From JAAYYY01 sp964602995 (lineage in GTDB: Bacteria; Chloroflexota; Anaerolineae; Promineifilales; Promineifilaceae): a stretch of 64,000 bases of DNA. The notes below the pieces were generated by a model. It was not told the DNA's origin. It saw only the letters and a program-made list of their open reading frames with translations, and ran no database searches. The position numbers and the translations under genes are program-made. The stretch lies in the NCBI GenBank assembly GCA_964602995.1, contig CAZRTM010000002.1, positions 47,956-111,955 on the forward strand. The letters run 5' to 3'. Shown here in pieces: positions 1-6,307 of the stretch (position 1 is the stretch's first letter; each line of letters begins with the position of its first letter).

Positions 1-1332
1 TACAAGGCCGAGAGAGGACTCAACGAAGAGGTCGTCCGCACCATCTCCATGATGAAGGGCGAGCCGCAGTGGATGTTGGAGTACCGTCTCAAGGCTTACG
101 AACACTTTATGGAGCGCCCAATGCCGGAATGGGGCGCCGATCTCAGCGAGATCGACTTTGACAACATTTACTACTACATCAAGCCAGCCGAACGTCAGGA
201 AGACGATTGGGAAGATGTCCCCGGCTATATTAAGGACACCTTCAACAAACTGGGTATTCCGGAAGCGGAGCAGAAGTTCCTTTCTGGTGTAGCCGCCCAA
301 TATGAATCTGAGGTCGTCTATCACAACATCAAAAAAGAGCTGGAAGAAAAGGGCGTCATCTTCCTGGGTATGGACGATGGCCTGCAGCAGCATCCGGAGT
401 TGGTAAAAGAATACTTCGGAACGCTAATTCCCTATAACGACAATAAATTTGCCGCGTTGAATACGGCGGTCTGGTCAGGTGGTAGCTTCATCTACGTTCC
501 ACCGGGCGTGCATGTGGAAATGCCTCTGCAGGCGTACTTCCGCATCAATGCCAAGAATGTGGGGCAGTTTGAGCGCACGCTGATCATTGTGGACGAGGGC
601 GCTTACGTGCACTACGTCGAGGGTTGTACGGCCCCGATTTATTCGTCCGACTCGCTGCATTCGGCTGTGGTGGAAATCATCGTCAAGAAGGGCGCGCGTT
701 GTCGCTACACCACGATCCAGAACTGGTCGAACAACGTTTATAACCTGGTCACCAAGCGCGCGGTTGCTTATGAAAACGCCACGATGGAGTGGGTTGATGG
801 CAACCTGGGTTCGAAGGTGACGATGAAGTACCCCGCCGTTTACATGATGGGCGAGGGCGCGCATGGTGAGATTCTGTCGATTGCCTTTGCCGGCAAGGGA
901 CAGCACCAGGACGCCGGTGGTAAGGTGGTGCACGTTGCGCCGAACACAACCAGCCGCATCATCTCCAAGTCTATCTCTAAAGATGGCGGCCGTTCCTCCT
1001 ATCGTGGGCTGTTGAAGGTACACGAAGGCGCCGATAACGTGAAGTCGAACGTTGTTTGTGACGCGCTGTTGCTGGACGAACACAGCCGCTCCGACACCTA
1101 TCCTTACATTGAGATCGACGAGGAAGACGTGACCATCGGCCACGAGGCGTCGGTCAGTAAGGTTGGCGAGGAACAGCTCTTCTACCTGATGAGCCGCGGT
1201 ATCAACGAAGAGATGGCGAATACGCTCATCGTCAACGGTTTCATTGAACCGCTGGTGAAGGAGCTTCCGATGGAATACGCCATCGAAATGAACCGCCTGA
1301 TCCAGCTACAGATGGAAGGCTCGATCGGTTAA
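1..1332 (+). CDS. sufB: Fe-S cluster assembly scaffold subunit SufB (5' truncated by window edge)
   Basis: SufB is the core of the SufBCD complex that builds Fe-S clusters in the cytosol. The reading frame is open from base 1 (it begins YKAERGLNEEVVRTISMMKG), so the gene starts upstream of the window; the ATG at 49 is internal. Family marks are the GEPQWMLEYRLKAYEHF stretch, the long right-handed beta-helix core (roughly residues 110-390 of what is visible) and the C-terminal FYLMSRGINEEMA segment. The last is shared with SufD, encoded next. About 443 residues are visible, against about 470 for the family, so only a short N-terminus is missing. sufC is not in the window and may lie upstream. 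Identity is very secure. Confidence 0.97.
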   Translation, partial: YKAERGLNEEVVRTISMMKGEPQWMLEYRLKAYEHFMERPMPEWGADLSEIDFDNIYYYIKPAERQEDDWEDVPGYIKDTFNKLGIPEAEQKFLSGVAAQYESEVVYHNIKKELEEKGVIFLGMDDGLQQHPELVKEYFGTLIPYNDNKFAALNTAVWSGGSFIYVPPGVHVEMPLQAYFRINAKNVGQFERTLIIVDEGAYVHYVEGCTAPIYSSDSLHSAVVEIIVKKGARCRYTTIQNWSNNVYNLVTKRAVAYENATMEWVDGNLGSKVTMKYPAVYMMGEGAHGEILSIAFAGKGQHQDAGGKVVHVAPNTTSRIISKSISKDGGRSSYRGLLKVHEGADNVKSNVVCDALLLDEHSRSDTYPYIEIDEEDVTIGHEASVSKVGEEQLFYLMSRGINEEMANTLIVNGFIEPLVKELPMEYAIEMNRLIQLQMEGSIG

Positions 1333-1399
1333 GAGGAGTACGAACACCGGTGCGTGTCGTTGACGATTGGACTACGGGCCTAAGCCTGGGCATGAGCCT

Positions 1400-1499
1400 N
1401 NNNNNNNNNNNNNNNNNNNNNNNNNNNNNNNNNNNNNNNNNNNNNNNNNNNNNNNNNNNNNNNNNNNNNNNNNNNNNNNNNNNNNNNNNNNNNNNNNNN
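1400..1499. other. Assembly gap (100 N) between sufB and sufD
   Basis: Exactly 100 N, the usual placeholder for a scaffold gap of unknown size. Just before it, a GTG at 1350, 12 bases after a GAGGAG, opens a frame (VRVVDDWTTGLSLG...) that runs into the gap. A small gene could therefore be hidden between sufB and sufD. The true gap length cannot be known from the sequence. Confidence 0.95.
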
Positions 1500-1541
1500 A
1501 GACACAAGCCGGTGACAGTAACTGGATTACGCTAAGTATCG

Positions 1542-1580
1542 AGGGGGTTCGTTTCATGCAAATGGATCGGCCCCCTTTTT
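1542..1580 (+). terminator. Weak terminator-like or attenuator hairpin upstream of sufD
   Basis: AGGGGGTT (1542-1549) can pair with GGCCCCCT (1569-1576), including two G-U pairs, across a 19-base loop, followed directly by TTTT. The sufD ribosome-binding site (GAGGAAGTGG) comes immediately after. It may end a gene hidden in the gap or attenuate sufD. The large loop makes it uncertain. Confidence 0.35.
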
Positions 1581-1593
1581 ATGAGGAAGTGGA

Positions 1594-2922
1594 ATGACAA
1601 CGAACCTTAAAGAGGAAGTGCGAGACGGCACCCTTACTTTTAGCAAAGAGGCAGTGCAGCAGTTGTCGGCCGCTCTTGATGAACCCACCTGGATGCGCGA
1701 CTTGCGTCTGAAGGCGTGGGAGGTCTACGAAAACACTCCGATGCCCACGACTCAAGATGAGCCGTGGCGACGGACAGACATCCGGCGGTTCAAGCTAGAC
1801 CAGATTGGCCCTGCGCTCAATGGCAGCGCCCCGGGCGTTGCGGCGCCAGCACATCTGGGACAGCAGCTGACAGAAGACAAAGCAGGCGGCGTCATGGTTC
1901 AGATTGACGCCCACGTGACTCAGTTTGAGCTGAGTGATGAGCTGCGCGAACAGGGTGTCATTTTCTGTGACATGCACACCGCTGTGCGTGAGCATGCCGA
2001 TCTGGTGAAAGAACATTTTATGACAGAGGCCGTGCGCGTTGAAGACGGCAAGTTTGCCGCCCTGCATGGCGCGTTCTGGCGTGGTGGTACGTTCCTTTAC
2101 ATTCCGAAAGGGGTGAAGGCGGCAGCGCCGCTGCATAGCGCCCTGTGGTCTGTGGGGGGCAAGACTTTTACCCACACGCTGGTCATTGTCGAGGATGGAG
2201 CGGAAGCGACTTTCATCGACGAGTACGAGTCGGAGACCGGTGAAGGCACGGCGCTGCACAACGGCGCTGTTGAGCTGTTGGTACGCGACAACGCCAGCCT
2301 TATCTACGTCTCCTTGCAGGATTTTGGCTCAAACCTCTGGCAGTTCACCCATGAGCGTGGGCGTGTTGGGCGCGATTCCAAGCTCGATTGGGTGATGGGT
2401 ATGATGGGCACCCGCCTCACCAAAGCTTTCCAGACCGTTGAGTTGGACAAACCGGGTGGTTGGGCTAGAATGTCCGGGTTGTTTTTTGGTGACGGTCGCC
2501 AGCACTTTGATCTGGACACCCAGCAGAATCATAATGCGGCCGACACAGTCAGTGATCTTCTCTACAAGGGCGCGCTGAAGCAGAAGGCGCGTTCGGTGTG
2601 GCAAGGCATGATCAAGGCGTTACCTGGTTCGCAGCGAATTGACGGCTTCCAGGCCAACCGCAACTTGATTCTGGAACGTACGGCGCGAGCCGATTCCATT
2701 CCTGGCCTTGAGATTCAGGCAGATGACGTCCGTTGTACGCACGCATCGACGATTGGTCGCCTGAATGACACGGAAATCTTCTATCTGATGAGCCGGGGTA
2801 TTCCCAGGGACGAGGCTGTTCGTATGGTCGTACTGGGCTTCTTTGACCCGATCATGCAGCGCATTCCGTTTGAAGGCGTTCGTGACCGGATTGCTACCCG
2901 GATCCTGGAGAAAGTTGGTTAA
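1594..2922 (+). CDS. sufD: Fe-S cluster assembly protein SufD
   Basis: SufD pairs with SufB in the SufBCD scaffold and supports iron entry and cluster formation. The 442-residue product has the N-terminal helical part with the W-x-x-T-D-I-R motif (near residue 57-65), a central beta-helix and a SufB-like C-terminus (THASTIGRLNDTEIFYLMSRGI). The late Cys-Thr-His (RCTHAST) corresponds to the SufD region at the SufB-SufD interface, where a conserved His is needed for cluster assembly. The ATG follows GAGGAAGTGG at good spacing. It follows sufB across the assembly gap and precedes a rhodanese and sufS/sufU. Identity is secure. Confidence 0.95.
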   Translation: MTTNLKEEVRDGTLTFSKEAVQQLSAALDEPTWMRDLRLKAWEVYENTPMPTTQDEPWRRTDIRRFKLDQIGPALNGSAPGVAAPAHLGQQLTEDKAGGVMVQIDAHVTQFELSDELREQGVIFCDMHTAVREHADLVKEHFMTEAVRVEDGKFAALHGAFWRGGTFLYIPKGVKAAAPLHSALWSVGGKTFTHTLVIVEDGAEATFIDEYESETGEGTALHNGAVELLVRDNASLIYVSLQDFGSNLWQFTHERGRVGRDSKLDWVMGMMGTRLTKAFQTVELDKPGGWARMSGLFFGDGRQHFDLDTQQNHNAADTVSDLLYKGALKQKARSVWQGMIKALPGSQRIDGFQANRNLILERTARADSIPGLEIQADDVRCTHASTIGRLNDTEIFYLMSRGIPRDEAVRMVVLGFFDPIMQRIPFEGVRDRIATRILEKVG

Positions 2923-2972
2923 TGAAGGCTACAGATATGTTGCCTTACGTTGTGATGATCAGATGCGTCTGT

Positions 2973-3042
2973 ATCAGGCGAGAGTGGTAATCACTGCTCG
3001 CTGATGTCAGTCGACAAGTGACGGTGATGCCTGCTCTCGCCT
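2973..3042 (+). promoter_or_regulatory. Structured leader upstream of the sulfurtransferase gene
   Basis: The first hairpin pairs ATCA-GCGAG-AGTG (2973-2986) with CACT-CTCGC-TGAT (2992-3005), with two single-base bulges and a GTAAT loop. Its 5' arm can instead pair as AGGCGAGAG (2976-2984) with CTCTCGCCT (3034-3042), a perfect 9-bp alternative. The two folds exclude each other, as in attenuators. I recognise no known riboswitch consensus. A fortuitous structure remains possible. Confidence 0.35.
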
Positions 3043-3077
3043 ATTCCGGAGGCGGTGATGGCTATCACCGTCATTTT
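3019..3077 (+). terminator. Intrinsic terminator between sufD and the sulfurtransferase gene
   Basis: CGGTGAT (3053-3059), loop GGCT, ATCACCG (3064-3070), then TCATTTTTG. The same 3' arm can also pair over 10 bp with TGACGGTGAT (3019-3028). Either stem sits directly before the T run, so transcription from sufD probably ends, fully or partly, about 70 bases before the next start codon. Confidence 0.6.
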
Positions 3078-3144
3078 TGTTTCATCGCAGGGAGGCTGTA
3101 ACTTTTATTAACTTATCAGGATTAGTTGGAAAGGAGACTAGACA

Positions 3145-4020
3145 ATGGCAAACAACGGATATGCAAACCCCGATGTACTGGTGAGTACCGAGTGGGTGGC
3201 GGAGCATTTGGACGACACGGAGAACATTCGCCTGGTTGAATCCAATGAAGACGTGCTCGTATACAGCACGGGGCACATTCCGAATGCTGTACACATCGAC
3301 TGGGTTGCAGATCTTAACGATCCCGTGCGACGCGACTATCTCAGCGCTGAGCAGTTCGAGGAGTTGATGGAGCGTAACGGGATTAGCAACGATACGACCG
3401 TTGTCTTTTATGGGGACAAGAATAACTGGTGGGCAGCTTATGCATTCTGGGTATTTCGCCTCTTCGGGCATGAGAACGCCAAATTGATGGATGGCGGGCG
3501 CCAGAAATGGATTGACGAAGAGCGCGAGCTGACCAAGGATGTTCCAGAGTTCCCAAGGGGCAGCTACACCGCCAAACAACGCGCTGATTACAAGATCCGC
3601 GCCTTCCGTGATGACGTGTTGGCGCATCTGCAACAGAATCAACCGCTGGTCGACGTGCGCAGCCCGCAGGAGTTCCGCGGTGAGCTGCTGCATATGCCAG
3701 GGTCGCCGCAGGAAGGTGCGCTGCGTGGTGGGCACATCGGTGGTGCGGTCAATGTGCCGTGGAACAAGGCGGTCAATGAAGATGGCACCTTCAAGTCGGT
3801 TGAAGAACTGCGCCAGATCTATGAGGTGGAACAAGGGCTTTCGCCTGATCAGAACGTGATCGCCTATTGCCGCATCGGCGAGCGCAGCTCGCACACCTGG
3901 TTTGTGCTGACCCATCTGCTTGGATACCCCTCGGTCCGTAACTATGACGGTTCCTGGACGGAATGGGGTAATCTCGTCGGGGTACCGATTGAGAATCCCT
4001 CCAAGCAGGAGAGTCAGTAA
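3145..4020 (+). CDS. Thiosulfate/3-mercaptopyruvate sulfurtransferase (two-domain rhodanese)
   Basis: Cytosolic sulfurtransferase of 291 residues with two rhodanese domains: an inactive N-terminal one (about 10-140) and a catalytic C-terminal one (about 165-280). The active-site loop is CRIGERS with the persulfide-carrying Cys at 242, followed by SHTWF. This is the CysA/SseA-type loop, not the CG-S-G-V-T loop of mercaptopyruvate enzymes, so thiosulfate is the more likely donor. The internal DVRSPQEFRGE motif is typical. The start ATG follows AAAGGAG. Its place between sufBD and sufSU suggests sulfur-donor metabolism coupled to Fe-S assembly; that link is inference from context. Confidence 0.9.
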   Translation: MANNGYANPDVLVSTEWVAEHLDDTENIRLVESNEDVLVYSTGHIPNAVHIDWVADLNDPVRRDYLSAEQFEELMERNGISNDTTVVFYGDKNNWWAAYAFWVFRLFGHENAKLMDGGRQKWIDEERELTKDVPEFPRGSYTAKQRADYKIRAFRDDVLAHLQQNQPLVDVRSPQEFRGELLHMPGSPQEGALRGGHIGGAVNVPWNKAVNEDGTFKSVEELRQIYEVEQGLSPDQNVIAYCRIGERSSHTWFVLTHLLGYPSVRNYDGSWTEWGNLVGVPIENPSKQESQ

Positions 4021-4040
4021 GCGTAACAGTAATAAGCAGA

Positions 4041-4086
4041 ATGACGCCTCGCCTGGTGCATCATTGCATGGCAGGCGGGGCGTCAT
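4041..4086 (+). other. Long intergenic hairpin between sulfurtransferase gene and sufS
   Basis: A 15-base arm at 4041-4055 (ATGACGCC...) pairs completely, with one G-U, with 4072-4086 (...GGCGTCAT). The loop also contains a small TGCA/TGCA stem. No T run follows, so it is more likely an mRNA-stability or processing element than a rho-independent terminator. Confidence 0.55.
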
Positions 4087-4130
4087 AGCCCGGAAGCAGG
4101 CGTATGCCGCCGGGCGACAGAGGAATGACA

Positions 4131-5357
4131 GTGTTTGACGTCGAAAAAGTCCGGTCTGACTTTCCCGTTTTGCAGCAGGAAGTGCGCCCTGGTGTGCCTC
4201 TTATCTACCTGGACAGCGCTGCCTCGTCGCAGAAGCCGGTGCAAGTCATCGAGGCTATGAATGATTATTACCGCCACTATCATTCCAACGTGCACCGCGG
4301 CATTCATGCCCTGAGTGAAAAGGCAACCAACGCTTATGAAGGGGCGCGCGAAAAGATCGCGCGCTTCATCAACGCTCCCGCCTCCCACGAAGTCATCTAC
4401 GTCCGCAATGCAACGGAAGGGATGAACCTGGTGGCCCTTTGCTGGGGCCGTCACACTTTGCAGGCGGGGGACGAAATTTTGCTGACCGAGATGGAACACC
4501 ACGCCAATCTGGTGCCGTGGCAGATGGTGGCAGGGGAAACTGGGGCGACGATCCGCTATGTGCCCTTTAACGAAGATGGTACGTTGGATCTGAGTGGCCT
4601 ATCAAGCCTGCTGACAGAAAAGACGCGCGTCTTTTCCTTCACGGCAATGTCCAATGTATTTGGCACCATTACGCCAGTTAAAGAGCTGGTAGAAGCGGCG
4701 CACCAGGTGGGCGCCATTGCCGTGGTGGACGCCGCACAGAGCGTGCCCCATATGCCGGTGGACGTTCAGGAGCTTGGCTGTGATTTCCTCGTCTTCTCGG
4801 GTCACAAGATGTGCGGCCCAACAGGCATTGGTGTGCTGTATGGTAAGGAGGCGCTGTTAGAAGAAATGCCTCCGTTTATGGGCGGTGGCGATATGATCCG
4901 GCGTGTGACGTTGGAAGGCTCGACCTGGAATGACCTGCCCTGGAAATTTGAGGCAGGGACGCCCAGCATTGCCGAGGCGATTGGCCTGGGCGCCGCCGTC
5001 GATTACCTTTCCGAGCTGGGAATGGAGAACGTGCACCGCCACGAGCAGGATATTACTGGCTATGCACTGGAAGCGCTGAGTGAAATTCGGGGCTTGCGCC
5101 TGCTGGGGCCGCCGGCTGCGCAAAAAGGCGGCGTTGCTGCCTTTGCAGTGGAAGGGGTACACCCCCACGACATTGCGCAGCTTCTGGATGAGGACGGCAT
5201 CGCCATTCGGGCCGGGCATCATTGCGCCATGCCTCTCCACCAGAAGTTGGGATTGTCTGCGTCAGCGCGCGCCAGCTTTTACATCCATACCCAACGGGGA
5301 GAAGTAGACCTCCTGGTGGAGAGCCTGGAACGAGTGAAGAAGGTATTCCGCCTGTAA
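4131..5357 (+). CDS. sufS: Cysteine desulfurase SufS
   Basis: PLP-dependent group II desulfurase that takes sulfur from L-cysteine and passes it to SufU. From the chosen start, the PLP lysine lies in FSGHKMCGPTG (Lys226) and the catalytic cysteine in RAGHHCAMPL (Cys365). The short active-site loop is the group II (SufS) form. I prefer the GTG at 4131: AGAGGA (4119-4124) sits six bases before it, while the ATG at 4125 is almost touching that site and the ATG at 4104 would add nine residues unlike the family. The GTG gives a 408-residue protein, normal for SufS. sufU follows after 48 bases. Confidence 0.96.
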   Translation: MFDVEKVRSDFPVLQQEVRPGVPLIYLDSAASSQKPVQVIEAMNDYYRHYHSNVHRGIHALSEKATNAYEGAREKIARFINAPASHEVIYVRNATEGMNLVALCWGRHTLQAGDEILLTEMEHHANLVPWQMVAGETGATIRYVPFNEDGTLDLSGLSSLLTEKTRVFSFTAMSNVFGTITPVKELVEAAHQVGAIAVVDAAQSVPHMPVDVQELGCDFLVFSGHKMCGPTGIGVLYGKEALLEEMPPFMGGGDMIRRVTLEGSTWNDLPWKFEAGTPSIAEAIGLGAAVDYLSELGMENVHRHEQDITGYALEALSEIRGLRLLGPPAAQKGGVAAFAVEGVHPHDIAQLLDEDGIAIRAGHHCAMPLHQKLGLSASARASFYIHTQRGEVDLLVESLERVKKVFRL

Positions 5358-5405
5358 GTGACGGGGCAGCCCAAATTATTCAATTTTTGCGGGGTGAAAA
5401 ACCTT

Positions 5406-5810
5406 ATGAGCAGCAACATGTACCGGGAACAGATTATTGACCTCTATGAGCATCCGCTCAATTATGGGGCTGTCGATCCGCACGATTTTTCCTATGAGGA
5501 AGATAATCCGCTGTGCGGCGATGTGGTGCGTATTGATGTGCGGCTTGACGACGAAGGCCGTGTTGCCGAGGTTGGCTGGAAAGGGCAGGGGTGCGCCATC
5601 AGCCAGGCTTCTGCGTCGCTGCTCACAGAGGAAATCAAGGGGATGACGCTGGATGAAGTGAAGGCGTTCCCCAAGGAGCGCCTGCTGGAACTGATTGGCG
5701 TTCCGCTGAGTATGGCGCGTGTAAAATGCGCCCTATTATCACTAAAGGTCCTCAAGGCCGGCGCTTATGGGATGCCAGGGCCTGAGGAATTGCGACGGAG
5801 TGACGACTAG
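5406..5810 (+). CDS. sufU: SufU-type Fe-S scaffold / sulfur-acceptor protein
   Basis: Zinc-binding partner that accepts persulfide sulfur from SufS. From the ATG at 5406 the product has 134 residues with cysteines at 37 (LCGD), 63 (GCAISQAS) and 108 (RVKCALL) and Asp39 as likely ligand. The sequence around the cysteines is SufU-like: Lys rather than IscU's His precedes the third Cys. However, the second and third Cys are only 45 positions apart, as in IscU, so the roughly 18-residue insertion diagnostic of SufU is absent. The frame is also open from a GTG at 5358 right after sufS. The ATG at 5406 is preferred because GGGGTG precedes it and family members begin near MYREQIIDLY. Confidence 0.92.
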   Translation: MSSNMYREQIIDLYEHPLNYGAVDPHDFSYEEDNPLCGDVVRIDVRLDDEGRVAEVGWKGQGCAISQASASLLTEEIKGMTLDEVKAFPKERLLELIGVPLSMARVKCALLSLKVLKAGAYGMPGPEELRRSDD

Positions 5811-5822
5811 GAGACTATATAC

Positions 5823-6143
5823 ATGGCAGAATTCGTCAAAGTTTGTGATGTTAGCGACTTTCCCGAAGGGGAACGTCGCTGGTTTGAGTTTGATGAGGAA
5901 ACATTGGTCATTTTTAACGTCGGCGGCAAGTTTTATGCTATTGCTGACATTTGCACCCACGATGGCGGGCCGCTGGAAGACGGGGAGCTGTACGGCTATG
6001 AAGTGGAGTGTCCCCGCCACGGCGCCCGTTTTGACATTCGCGACGGCGAAGCCGTCCGCCTTCCGGCTGTGACACCGGTTCCTGCTTACCGCACGAAAGT
6101 AGAGGATGGCGTGTTGTACGTCGAATCGCCCGACGAGTGGTAA
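5823..6143 (+). CDS. Rieske-type [2Fe-2S] ferredoxin (NirD/biphenyl-ferredoxin class)
   Basis: A 106-residue soluble protein with the Rieske motif: Cys44-x-His46 (CTH) and Cys63-x-x-His66 (CPRH), 16 residues between the pairs, as in Rieske ferredoxins and the small subunit of nitrite reductase. There is no membrane segment and no disulfide cysteine pair, so it is not the bc1-type protein. It starts 12 bases after sufU and ends the suf operon. A Rieske ferredoxin as last gene of a suf operon is a recurrent arrangement in Gram-positive-like phyla. A role as electron donor in cluster assembly is inference. Confidence 0.92.
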   Translation: MAEFVKVCDVSDFPEGERRWFEFDEETLVIFNVGGKFYAIADICTHDGGPLEDGELYGYEVECPRHGARFDIRDGEAVRLPAVTPVPAYRTKVEDGVLYVESPDEW

Positions 6144-6181
6144 ACAGGTAACCTGGTTGCGGCACAAGTAGCGCCAATTAG

Positions 6182-6212
6182 ACGGCCTCTCCAAAGCGGA
6201 GAGGCCGTTTTT
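6182..6212 (+). terminator. Strong intrinsic terminator of the suf operon
   Basis: ACGGCCTCTCC pairs with GGAGAGGCCGT over 11 bp with a five-base loop, followed by TTTTTG. Confidence 0.9.
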
Positions 6213-6236
6213 GATCCCTCAATCCGCCTGCCTCCT

Positions 6237-6265
6237 TTGCTTGCATTTCGCAAACACCATATATT
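6237..6265 (+). promoter_or_regulatory. Putative promoter of the topoisomerase gene
   Basis: TTGCTT (6237-6242), 17-base spacer, TATATT (6260-6265, one mismatch to the -10 consensus). The -35 is weak. CGCAAA and TTTGCG form a short inverted repeat overlapping the -10. Confidence 0.35.
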
Positions 6266-6307
6266 TGCGCCGTAATTATTCCGTGTAGTAATTTGTTCCA
6301 GGGGTAG

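Noticed and set aside
3082..4086. 334-codon open frame on the minus strand
   Set aside because: Antisense to the well-supported sulfurtransferase gene, starts within a hairpin, no recognisable domain.
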